From Deltaproteobacteria bacterium (GTDB taxonomy: Bacteria; Myxococcota_A; UBA796; SXON01), in contig BJHF01000033.1 in the NCBI GenBank assembly GCA_014191855.1, positions 1 to 59,021 of the forward strand: a stretch of DNA of 59,021 nt. The letters run 5' to 3'. The notes below the pieces were generated by a model, which was not told the DNA's origin, did not search any database, and saw only the letters and a list, made by a program, of their open reading frames with translations. The translations under genes and the position numbers were made by a program. Each line of letters opens with the position of its first letter. The first letter of the stretch is position 1. Below are positions 6,878 to 15,085 of this stretch, in pieces.

Positions 6878-7264
6878 TCATGCCCTGACGACCACGACCC
6901 CATAGTCGGCGAACACGCGATCCCGCGTCACCATGGTCAGCCCCTCCACCCTCGCCTGCGCAATCAGGAGGCGGTCGAACGGATCTCCGTGATGCGGAGC
7001 CAGCCGACCCACCTCCAACACATGCGCGAGGGTCACAGCGAGCGTTTGGGCCGCGAACTCGCGTTCGAGTTCCCTCCAGATGTCCTCCACCGTCCGATGG
7101 AGGACGAGCTTCCCCAGAGCGGACTTGATCACAAGCTCCCACGGGCTCACGACGCTGAGGCGGATCTCCTCGGCGCCAACAATCGCCTCGCGGGCGGACA
7201 CCGAGAGCGCGTCAGGCTCTGAAACCGCCCACAGGGCCGCGTGGGTGTCGAGAAGCAGCCTCAT
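6878..7264 (-). CDS. vapC: VapC-like PIN-domain ribonuclease toxin
   Basis: Protein of 128 residues. MRLLLDTHAALWAV carries the first metal-binding Asp. SVVSPWELVIKSALGKL carries the conserved Glu. HHGDPFDRLLIAQAR supplies the DPFDR signature of the PIN subgroup found with Phd antitoxins, and VTRDRVFADYG the last acidic site. Family members cleave tRNA or rRNA when released. It overlaps the antitoxin stop by 4 bp (7261-7264) and is 48% GC-rich code like its neighbours, with no sign of decay. Confidence 0.88.
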   Translation of the reverse strand: MRLLLDTHAALWAVSEPDALSVSAREAIVGAEEIRLSVVSPWELVIKSALGKLVLHRTVEDIWRELEREFAAQTLAVTLAHVLEVGRLAPHHGDPFDRLLIAQARVEGLTMVTRDRVFADYGVVVVRA

Positions 7265-7491
7265 CGGCCGACGAAGTCAAGATCATCAATTGAAAGTGGC
7301 TCGTCGAAGTCGTCGTGCATCGTGGCGACGCCGGGCATCGTCCCGAAGCGTCGCCGCGGGGTTGGCAGCGCCCGCACGAGACGAGCGACCGGATGGCCAT
7401 TCCGCGTGATGACGACCTCCTCGCCGGCCTCCACGGCGTCGAGAAGGCGGGAGAGATGAGTCTTGGCGTCGTAGACGGAGACGGGTTCCAT
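7261..7491 (-). CDS. Phd/YefM-type antitoxin
   Basis: Protein of 76 residues. MEPVSVYDAKTHLSRLLDAV and GEEVVITRNGHPVARLV are the standard Phd/YefM fold, followed by an acidic tail (DDFDEPLSIDDLDF) that would bind VapC. I chose ATG 7491 rather than 7527 because homology starts there and a -10 element ends 7 nt upstream; the upstream residues are encoded by the operator palindrome. Coupled to vapC by an ATGA overlap. Confidence 0.85.
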   Translation of the reverse strand: MEPVSVYDAKTHLSRLLDAVEAGEEVVITRNGHPVARLVRALPTPRRRFGTMPGVATMHDDFDEPLSIDDLDFVGR

Positions 7492-7498
7492 GCCCTCA

Positions 7499-7529
7499 AC
7501 GATAGCCTTGACCAGCGTGCTGGTCAAGG
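7499..7529 (-). promoter_or_regulatory. Promoter/operator of the Phd/VapC module
   Basis: On the minus strand TTGACC (7527-7522), 17 nt, TATCGT (7504-7499), then 7 nt to the antitoxin ATG (7491), so a leaderless message is expected. A perfect 10-bp inverted repeat with a 4-nt loop (arms 7506-7515 and 7520-7529, arm CCTTGACCAG on the plus strand) covers the -35 and spacer. This is a strong candidate autorepression site. Confidence 0.65.
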
Positions 7530-7889
7530 AGGCGCCGTGCTAGGGTCACCGTCGGGCGCGACTCCGCCGCTCGTGGTGGGACACGGCCGGTGGGGCCTCG
7601 GCCTCAGCGACCTACAATCCTGTCGTGACGTCCACTTTTGGCCGCGACACATCCCCGCACGCCACTCACTCCCGGATTATCAGGCGTGACCCCCAAGGCG
7701 GGCCTGCAGGTTCATGCTGAGCACGACCGCGAGGCCAACCCCACGCGGAACCCCGCCCCCCCCAACCGGGTGGCCTCGGGCGCTGGGGTCCCGAGGGAAC
7801 GACGACAGCTCCGTCGGTTCACGGGTGGCGAGTACGCGCGCCTCGCTGCGCTGTGCGGACGATCGCCAACTGTCAGCCCGCGCCGCCCC
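7530..7889. other. 360-bp intergenic stretch without a recognisable gene
   Basis: Lies between the divergent end of the Phd/VapC operon and the 3' end of the lipoprotein hydrolase. Frames here are low-complexity Arg/Pro/Thr shadows. A short GGCGGGCCTG at about 7699 resembles the start of the 31-bp repeat, but the match does not continue. No RNA gene or terminator seen. Confidence 0.4.
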
Positions 7890-8741
7890 TCACCACGAGA
7901 TCATCCCCGCATCTCGATCCGCCACGGATTTGGAGCCGCCCTCCAACCACGCATCGGCGTTGCCACCCGCCGCGTGAAACAACCACGCGACCGCATATTC
8001 CTGGATCAACGCCTGGCGCTCCGGGTCATTGGCACCGCAGAACATCGTACAGCCCGACTCCGTGTCCGACTCGAAGTCGCAGTGGCTGGCGCCAGCAACC
8101 GAGACATGCCACGCAGAGGGAATTTCCCAATCGTTGGAATTCCCGTCGGAATTACACGACGAGGGCTCCCCGTGGAGGACGAGGGCGTTGGAAACCCCCG
8201 CCGCCGCGTCCAGCCCAAGCTCGGATGCGTCCACCGGGTCGAGGCCGACATAGGCCTCCACAGGCACCCGACTCGCGGCGATCAGGCTGGCCAGGCCCCC
8301 CGCGCTGTGGCCAACCAGCATCACCCCGACGCCCTGATCTACCGCGGGAACCATCGAATCTGCGATGAACGCCCCGTTCGCGGCGTGATCTGAGAACTCA
8401 GGCAGCACCGGGGTTGCGACCAGGAACCCCCAGCTCGCGGCCCGGCGCGCGGCCGTGACGTGGAACTGGGGGCCACGGGCAAAGCCGTGCGACCACACGA
8501 CGGCGGGCAGCGCACCCGGTGCGTTCGGCGTGTACAGAGTCACATCCTGGCCGGCCACTTCCGTCGTCTGTTCGGTAACGCTCCAAGGACCGTCGCCGGC
8601 GGCGTAAGGCATGGAAATTGTTCCGGTGTCGGAAGCGCTGTCCGCGCCGGTGTCGTCGCGGCCAGGGGCACCCGTATCGGCCTCGCCATCCGGCGGGTTG
8701 ACGCCAGACGCGGCACACGCTGCGAGCAACAGGATCGACAT
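7890..8741 (-). CDS. Lipoprotein alpha/beta hydrolase (chlorophyllase/cutinase-like fold)
   Basis: 283 residues. MSILLLAACAAS is a short signal peptide with a lipobox (Cys9), followed by an Asp-Thr-Gly-rich linker to about residue 42. The hydrolase domain has LPAVVWSHGFARG (oxyanion region), nucleophile elbow VGHSAGG, an acidic residue in YVGLDPVDASE and a late His in AGASHCDF. Several cysteines (SSCNSD, HCDFE, GCTMFCG) suggest disulfides, consistent with export. Substrate is unknown; related enzymes cleave esters. A GGAGA ribosome binding site lies 3 nt before the ATG. Confidence 0.8.
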   Translation of the reverse strand: MSILLLAACAASGVNPPDGEADTGAPGRDDTGADSASDTGTISMPYAAGDGPWSVTEQTTEVAGQDVTLYTPNAPGALPAVVWSHGFARGPQFHVTAARRAASWGFLVATPVLPEFSDHAANGAFIADSMVPAVDQGVGVMLVGHSAGGLASLIAASRVPVEAYVGLDPVDASELGLDAAAGVSNALVLHGEPSSCNSDGNSNDWEIPSAWHVSVAGASHCDFESDTESGCTMFCGANDPERQALIQEYAVAWLFHAAGGNADAWLEGGSKSVADRDAGMISW

Positions 8742-8832
8742 GGTTCTCCGATGCGGGCAGCTCCCGTAGCGCGCGCTTCAGATCGTGCAAGCCGCCTCCG
8801 CCCACCGCCCCCGCCGCGGTAGACTGCGGCCG

Positions 8833-11800
8833 ATGTTGCTCCTCGTCGCCGCCGCCCATGCCGTCCTTCCACTCCCGACCTACCCGGAGTGCGGTGAACC
8901 GAATCGTGACGATTTATGCCCAATAGACCTGAATGAACGTTGGACCTTCCTGTCCTACATCCCGACGGCGTGGCAGCCGACCGTGCGATCTCAGGAGACA
9001 GCGACAGGTGCGAGCATCGACCGTGCGTGGCGCACGACGGCGGGTCGAACCGACGTCCTCATCTCGGTCATGGACAGCGGGATCGACTGGGGCGCGGACG
9101 GGATCGTACGGAAGACCGCCCTGAATGTGGCAGAGCTGCCCTTACCGGATGGCTCCGACGTCTACGACGCCGATGGGAACGGCGTCGTCAACGTAAGCGA
9201 CTACGCCGGCTCGGTGGATCCAACGGCCGGGGTCGAGGTAGCGGACGACATCCTCGACCCCTCGGACCTCATCGCCACGTACTCCGACGGCACCGATGCC
9301 GACGGCAACGGGTTCGTGGACGACATCGCCGGTTGGGACTTCCTCTGGAACGACAATGATCCCTACGACGACACCGACTTTGGGCACGGCACCGGGGAGG
9401 CCGAATGGTCCTCGGAAGAAGGCGGCGACGAAGGCGGGATCGGCTCGTGCCCAAATTGCATGGTGATGCACCTGCGAGTCGGGGACACCTTCGTCGCCGA
9501 CGCCGCGGCGTTTGCGTCGGCCGTACTCTACGCGACGGACAACGGGGTTGACATTGTGCAGGTCGCGATCGGCGCAATCACGCGCCCGGCGTACGCCCAA
9601 CTGGCGATTGACTATGCGTGGGAGCGCGGCGTCGCCGTGATTTCCAGCGCCGGAGACGAGACCGCGTGGCACTCGAACCCGCCAGCGAACCAGGCGCGCA
9701 CCGTGTACGTGCACGGGATCACCTACGCCGGCGATTCCGAGTCGGAAGCAGGCTCCTTCCTCGCCTACGAGAACTGCACGAACCACGGACCACGGCTCGA
9801 CTTCTCCGTTTCGAGCGACGACTGCTCGTCGTACGCGACGGGGCTCACCGCTGGAGTCGCGGGCCTCGTCCTCTCCGCGGCGCGCGACGCCGGGCTCACG
9901 CTGTCCCCCGCCGAGCTGGGGCAGCTCCTCACGCGAAACGTGGAGGACATCGACCTCTCTGGGGATCCCGATGAGCACGTCTACCCATCGCAACCCGGGT
10001 GGGATCGGTATTTTGGACAGGGGCGGTTGCACGCCGAGGCGGCGGTGGAGGCGGCCAGCGCCGGGCGGATCCCGCCTTCGATCGAGATTACGGCCCCGGA
10101 CTGGCTCGCCTACCTCGATCCCATCGCGACGCCAACGGTAACGGTGGCGGGCAGCGTGGCCGCGCCGCGCGCCGCCTTGTCAAGTTGGACGCTGGACGTG
10201 GGGAAGGGCCTCGAACCGGGCGATTGGGAGCGCCTGGGGTCTGGCTCCGCGGCCGCAGAAACGCTGGCGGACTGGACGCTGCCCCAGGAGCCCTGCGCGT
10301 TGGAGGATCACCCGGCGGGAACGACAACCGTGGAGCGAGAAGAGGCGATGAACGCCTGCACCTGGACGCTGCGCCTCACCGCTGTAGACGCGGCAGGGGC
10401 GGAGGCCGTGGTTCGCCGCACCGTATACGTCCAGCACGATCCCGACGCCCTGCCCGGCTTCCCACAGCGGCTCGGGGACGGCAGCTCCCTGGAGGCGTCC
10501 CCCCTGCTCGTTGATGTCGACGCAGACGGCGTCCTCGACGTGATCCAGGCCAGCGGCGGCGGCTGGGTAACCGCGCTGAAAGGCGACGGATCGACGCTGT
10601 GGAGCGCGCACGTTGAGACGCTGGAAGAGATCGATGACGCGCTCCCGGCCTCGCACTCGGGCGCGCCCGCGTACAGAACGGTGGGCCTGGAGATGTACGC
10701 CCCTATCGCCGCCACGCCGGCGGCGGGAGATCTGGACGGAGACGGCGGCCTCGACATCGTGGTCGCCACCATGCGGGGCGCGGTTCACGTATTCGACGCA
10801 AACGGCGCCCCTCGGGTCGGCTTCCCCGTCCTGCTCGATCCTATCCTTTCCACGAATCCAGCCGACCAGATCGACGATGGCATCCTCGGTGCTCCCGTAC
10901 TCTCCGACCTGGATCGGGACGGGCGGCTCGACATCGTCGCCGTGGGCTTCGACGGCAAGGTCTACGCCTGGACTCCCGACGGCGCCCTCCTCCCAGGTTG
11001 GCCGATCGTTCCGAGGTGGGACGCCGCAATTCAGGGTCGGGAGCACATCGTCTCCTCCCCAGCGGTGGGCGACCTCGATGGCGATGGGCTCCCGGAGCTG
11101 GTGTTCGGAACGAACGAGGCGATCGACGACGAACATGCGCCGCTTTTCGCCTACCACGGGGACGGCACGCCGCTCGCCGGCTGGCCGGTTCGGATGTGGG
11201 GCTACTCCACCGACGTGCTGCCCGTCGTGGGCGAGGGCATGCCTGAGTCGGCCGCGATCAGCGACATGGACGGAGACGGTGCGCCCGAGATCATCGCCCA
11301 CTCCATCGGTGGCGCGGTTTCGGTGTTCGCGCCGGATGGCAGCACGATCCTGGAGACCCAAACGAACCGATCTGCGTACGGCCCGCGGAGCAACGTGGGC
11401 GACAGCTCCGTGCTCCCGCTCATCAACTCGCCTTCCGTCGGGGACGTAGACGGCGACGGTGTGCTCGACATCGTGACCGGCGCCACCGGCATCGGGTACA
11501 TGCTCGGCGGAATGGCTCAGGGCGACCGGGTAGACTTCGACCAGATGGTGGCGGCCTGGAGCGGCGTAGATGGCTCGTTTCTGGCCGGGTGGCCGCGCGT
11601 CGTCGATGACCTGCCCTTCTTCCTGAACCCGGCGATCGGGGATATTGACGGTGACCGCGCGATGGAAGTCATCGCGGGCACCGGCGGCGGGCTGGCCCAT
11701 GCCTGGAACGCGGACGGCGACGAGCCCTCAGGGTGGCCCAAGCTCGTCGGCGGCTGGGTGATTGCATCTCCCGCGATTGGCGACATCAACGGCGACGGGC

Positions 11801-12087
11801 TGCTCGACGTGGTGCTCGGCACCCGTGACGGCTACCTGTTCGCTTGGACGACCGCGAGCCCCTCCGGCGCTTCCGTAGCGTGGGCCCAACTTGGACACGA
11901 CCCGAAACACACCAAGGACAGCCGGACGCCACTCACGGGCTACAACGCGGGGTATCCAGACGGTGATGCGCCCGCGGAGGATTGCGGCTGCGCGGCGGGC
12001 GGGGCCAGCTTGGGTTGGGTTGGATTTGCGCTCGCGGGCGCCGCGCTCGCCCGGCGGCGCGTGGCGAGCCGCGCCGCCCTACGGTAG
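8833..12087 (+). CDS. Secreted subtilisin-family (S8) protease with FG-GAP repeats and MYXO-CTERM-like tail
   Basis: 1084 residues. MLLLVAAAHAVLPLP is a short signal peptide. The S8 domain has Asp81 (MDSGID), His185 (DFGHGTG) and a divergent serine block at 331-340 (CSSYATGLTAG, where GTSMATPH is usual; Ser333 predicted nucleophile). Two Ca-loop-like insertions (DADGNGVVNVSD, DADGNGFVDD) fall between Asp and His. From about 560 on there are eight FG-GAP/VCBS-type repeats of the form DxDGDGxxD(I/V), a beta-propeller typical of surface proteins. The C-terminus (EDCGCAAGG, hydrophobic run, ARRR) fits MYXO-CTERM, a Myxococcota surface-anchoring signal. Start: ATG 8833 rather than 8785, because TAGACT (8820-8825) ends 7 nt upstream and the signal peptide then begins at residue 1. 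Confidence 0.88.
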   Translation: MLLLVAAAHAVLPLPTYPECGEPNRDDLCPIDLNERWTFLSYIPTAWQPTVRSQETATGASIDRAWRTTAGRTDVLISVMDSGIDWGADGIVRKTALNVAELPLPDGSDVYDADGNGVVNVSDYAGSVDPTAGVEVADDILDPSDLIATYSDGTDADGNGFVDDIAGWDFLWNDNDPYDDTDFGHGTGEAEWSSEEGGDEGGIGSCPNCMVMHLRVGDTFVADAAAFASAVLYATDNGVDIVQVAIGAITRPAYAQLAIDYAWERGVAVISSAGDETAWHSNPPANQARTVYVHGITYAGDSESEAGSFLAYENCTNHGPRLDFSVSSDDCSSYATGLTAGVAGLVLSAARDAGLTLSPAELGQLLTRNVEDIDLSGDPDEHVYPSQPGWDRYFGQGRLHAEAAVEAASAGRIPPSIEITAPDWLAYLDPIATPTVTVAGSVAAPRAALSSWTLDVGKGLEPGDWERLGSGSAAAETLADWTLPQEPCALEDHPAGTTTVEREEAMNACTWTLRLTAVDAAGAEAVVRRTVYVQHDPDALPGFPQRLGDGSSLEASPLLVDVDADGVLDVIQASGGGWVTALKGDGSTLWSAHVETLEEIDDALPASHSGAPAYRTVGLEMYAPIAATPAAGDLDGDGGLDIVVATMRGAVHVFDANGAPRVGFPVLLDPILSTNPADQIDDGILGAPVLSDLDRDGRLDIVAVGFDGKVYAWTPDGALLPGWPIVPRWDAAIQGREHIVSSPAVGDLDGDGLPELVFGTNEAIDDEHAPLFAYHGDGTPLAGWPVRMWGYSTDVLPVVGEGMPESAAISDMDGDGAPEIIAHSIGGAVSVFAPDGSTILETQTNRSAYGPRSNVGDSSVLPLINSPSVGDVDGDGVLDIVTGATGIGYMLGGMAQGDRVDFDQMVAAWSGVDGSFLAGWPRVVDDLPFFLNPAIGDIDGDRAMEVIAGTGGGLAHAWNADGDEPSGWPKLVGGWVIASPAIGDINGDGLLDVVLGTRDGYLFAWTTASPSGASVAWAQLGHDPKHTKDSRTPLTGYNAGYPDGDAPAEDCGCAAGGASLGWVGFALAGAALARRRVASRAALR

Positions 12088-12155
12088 CCGCTCCCCCATA
12101 CCCAATGCGGTAGTCCACCCGGGCGGTACCTGCTATGCTGATCCCTGAGGCTCTG

Positions 12156-13241
12156 ATGCGTCCGCCCTCGTTCATGGCCACGATCCTCTCGGTTGCCTGC
12201 TCAAGCGGCGCCGCGCCGGACGCAGACGCGCCAGAGACAAGTACGTCCGTGGTGAACGCCCCCGACACGGCGACGCTCGACACCGGCGCCGGAGCGGACA
12301 GCGCCGTCGTGATCGACCCCGTCGAAGATTGCCACAGCACGACCTTGGACTACGTCTACGCCCCCGAATGGCACATCGGCTCGGCGTGGATCGTAACGTG
12401 GGTGTACGACGCGGCGGGGACGTGCCTGTGGATGGACTGGCTATCGAATGGGCAGCTCACTCGCGAGGAATACGAGTACGACAGCAGCGGCTTCCTCATG
12501 AAGGTGTACTACGACGACGGAGCAGACGGTTCGGTGGAGCGCATCGCGACTTACGTCCGCGATTCGATGGGGCGAGAGCTGGCTTGCGAATACGACCGGG
12601 ATGCCGATGGGGTGGCAGACACCCTCGTTTCCTTCACCTACGACGCCTACGGCAACCGGCTTACCTACGCGTACGACGGTGACGCAGATGGCGTGGCCGA
12701 ATCGCTGACGACCGACACCTACGCCTACGACGACGACGGCAATGTAATCCTGCATGAGTACGACTACGACAGCGACGGTACAATCGAACTTCGATGGTGG
12801 TACACGTACGACGGGGCGGCAAGGCTGGCGGTCGAAGAGCGAGACGTGGACGGGTCGGGGGTTGTTGACTCACGCACTGAGTTCACGTATGACGACATTG
12901 GTCGCCTCAGCACCACCGAGGTTGACGATGACGCCGATGGCGCAATCGAGCGTCGCCTGACCCAGAGTTGGAGCGCCGCGGACTTGCTCAGCGTCGTCGA
13001 TTGGGAGACGTTCGGGGCCGATGGGGCGTTCGTTGCTGGGCGTGAACGTTACAGCTACAACGAGATGAACAATCTGACGCACTGGGATTATGACGACGAT
13101 CTCGACGGCACTGCCGAGTCCGAACGGGATCTCGCGTATTACGACGACGCGCGCATCGAACGCGACGTGACGGATATGCCTGGCGCATTTTGGGAGCGCA
13201 GCGCATACACCTACGACGACGCGCGCTCGTGTTGGGAGTGA
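12156..13241 (+). CDS. Lipoprotein with hybrid YD/Ca-loop repeats, paralogue 1
   Basis: 361 residues from ATG 12156. MRPPSFMATILSVACSSG is a signal peptide with lipobox Cys15; a Thr/Asp-rich linker follows. From about residue 60 the protein is made of degenerate repeats of about 27 residues. Each joins an RHS-like YD unit (YDAYGNRLTY) to a Ca-binding loop (YDGDADGVAES). Cysteines flank the repeat array (DCHST before it; SCWE at the end), suggesting a disulfide closing the rod. It is paralogous to the far more regular protein at 32771-34072. I recognise no function; an elongated Ca-stabilised surface stalk is plausible. Confidence 0.75.
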   Translation: MRPPSFMATILSVACSSGAAPDADAPETSTSVVNAPDTATLDTGAGADSAVVIDPVEDCHSTTLDYVYAPEWHIGSAWIVTWVYDAAGTCLWMDWLSNGQLTREEYEYDSSGFLMKVYYDDGADGSVERIATYVRDSMGRELACEYDRDADGVADTLVSFTYDAYGNRLTYAYDGDADGVAESLTTDTYAYDDDGNVILHEYDYDSDGTIELRWWYTYDGAARLAVEERDVDGSGVVDSRTEFTYDDIGRLSTTEVDDDADGAIERRLTQSWSAADLLSVVDWETFGADGAFVAGRERYSYNEMNNLTHWDYDDDLDGTAESERDLAYYDDARIERDVTDMPGAFWERSAYTYDDARSCWE

Positions 13242-13291
13242 CGCCCCACGGCACCGCCATGCGACGCTTGCCAGCCTGAGCGCCCCCGAAA

Positions 13292-15049
13292 TCACTCCTC
13301 CAGCGCCATCCACCCCGCCTGAATCGCGGGCGCCATCTGGTAGCCGGCCGAATACCACTCTTCCGAATGATTCCCTTCGATCCCGGTGATCGCGTTGGTG
13401 AAGCTCGAGTAGTCCGGCTCCGGGATCACGTAGCCGATGTAGCCATTTGTGAGTCCGATGACCGCCCGGTAGGGGCCGGGGAGCGTCTCCGCAAGGGGCG
13501 GAACGGCGGCGTCATAGCTGATTGTGTACGGGGCGGCGTGCATCTGCTCGCAGGGGCAGAGCCCATCGGTGGGCTCTTCGCGACAGACGCCCCAGTCGGC
13601 GCCATCGCACTCGACGGGGTGGTGCGGGAACCGCGGATCACCAAAGCGGGCCGCGGCGCTCGCCAGCGCGGGTTCGTCGGGCACCCCGTAGAAGAGCTCC
13701 GGCAAGAGCTCGCCGGGAACGGTGCCGAACGAGGTGGGTCCGAGCTGGAGCTGCCAGATGCCCGTCGCAACGCACGCGATCACCTCAACGTCCACGCCCA
13801 TGCCGGGACAGGACGCGTCTGTAACCAGGGTTTCCCAAGGCTGATCGAGCACATCGGTCATCAGCGCAACCTTGAAGCCGAGGTTCGTCAGCGGCAGCAT
13901 GACGGGCGTGGACCGCACGCGCAGCTCGCTCCACGGTGTCGTGTCCGTCGGCGCCGAAATCGCCGCCTGCGCGATGAGCGTGCCGGCCACCCGCGCGTAT
14001 TCGTAGCCGCCACCCTGGATGAACACTCGCTCCCCCGCCTCGTCGAAGACCGGGGCCCCGGCCTCATCCACCGAGGGCAGCGTGCCATCCCACGCGCTTT
14101 GCATCCCCCCCACGGCGGAAGGCACAAACATGGCGGTGCCGCCCGCTTCGGCTTCGATCACCGAACGCATCACCCCCACATAATCAGCGCCCAACAGCTC
14201 GTTCTGGTAACCGACGATCTCCGGGTGAGCGGAGTAGCTCACGACGGTGGCCAGGCGCCCGTCGGCACCATCGAGGGTGATCGTGAGCACCTGATCGTCC
14301 ACCACCACCGGGTCGCGCCCATCCCGAACGAGCCCGAGCATGTGGTCATCCGGGTTCGTTCCGCCGAAGGCGACCCCGGAATACGTGGGATCAACCTCAG
14401 TGAGCCGCACGGCGCCCTGTGCTGGGGTTACGGCCACCGCGGTAGTGGCCGCGGCGTACACGGCATCGTACACCGCCCCCTCCAGCGACTCCTGGTACTC
14501 CAGGTTCAAGCCGGTGATCAGCTCATCGAGGTTGCCCCAGAGGCCGACGGTGTCGGGGCCCTGGTGGGTGTGATCGCTGGTGACAATGATGCGGTCGGCG
14601 CTGAAGCCTGCGGCGCCGAGGCGCGAGCGCATTCGGGAAGCCCGGTACTCGAGCAGGCCCACCGCGTCGAGGGACACGAGCGCCAGGTACTCGCCGTTGA
14701 GCGCCAGCACGAGCGCCGAAGCGTAGAGCGGGTCGTGGACCCCGCGCGCGGCGCGACCGCCCCCGCCCCAGCCACCCATCCACACGGCGTCAAAGTAGCC
14801 ATTGCCATTCACGTCATCGAAGGGCTCCACGCACGCGCTTCGACTCGCGGTCGGATCGGTGAGGCAACCCTCGAAGTACGCGTCCCCGTCGAGATCGGTG
14901 TACGTCTCCGTGATCGTCGGCGTGATGTCCACGCGCGCGATACCGGCGTACAACTGATCATCCTGGAGCAGTGGCAGGCCAAAGGCGGGGGGCACCGCCG
15001 CCGGATCGGCCGCGTCGGGATCACAGGCGAGGAGGAGCGAAACGAGCAT
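13292..15049 (-). CDS. Neutral/alkaline ceramidase-like lipoprotein
   Basis: 585 residues. MLVSLLLACDP is a signal peptide with lipobox Cys. The mature protein begins YAGIARVDITP, the usual opening of the neutral/alkaline ceramidase family. Zinc-site motifs follow: SDHTHQGPDTVG (His cluster) and SYSAHPEIVG. Two EF-hand-like loops (DLDGDAYFEG, DVNGNGYFDA) are inserted near the N-terminus. Ceramidases split ceramide into sphingosine and fatty acid, but many bacterial members have unknown substrates. Start 15049 was preferred over 15082 so that the signal peptide starts the protein. Multiple cysteines in the C-terminal third support export. It lies 36 bp after the stop of the hydrolase gene below and may share its transcript. 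Confidence 0.8.
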   Translation of the reverse strand: MLVSLLLACDPDAADPAAVPPAFGLPLLQDDQLYAGIARVDITPTITETYTDLDGDAYFEGCLTDPTASRSACVEPFDDVNGNGYFDAVWMGGWGGGGRAARGVHDPLYASALVLALNGEYLALVSLDAVGLLEYRASRMRSRLGAAGFSADRIIVTSDHTHQGPDTVGLWGNLDELITGLNLEYQESLEGAVYDAVYAAATTAVAVTPAQGAVRLTEVDPTYSGVAFGGTNPDDHMLGLVRDGRDPVVVDDQVLTITLDGADGRLATVVSYSAHPEIVGYQNELLGADYVGVMRSVIEAEAGGTAMFVPSAVGGMQSAWDGTLPSVDEAGAPVFDEAGERVFIQGGGYEYARVAGTLIAQAAISAPTDTTPWSELRVRSTPVMLPLTNLGFKVALMTDVLDQPWETLVTDASCPGMGVDVEVIACVATGIWQLQLGPTSFGTVPGELLPELFYGVPDEPALASAAARFGDPRFPHHPVECDGADWGVCREEPTDGLCPCEQMHAAPYTISYDAAVPPLAETLPGPYRAVIGLTNGYIGYVIPEPDYSSFTNAITGIEGNHSEEWYSAGYQMAPAIQAGWMALEE

Positions 15050-15085
15050 CGGGTTGGGGTATCGCACCCCGGACAGCGGCAACTG

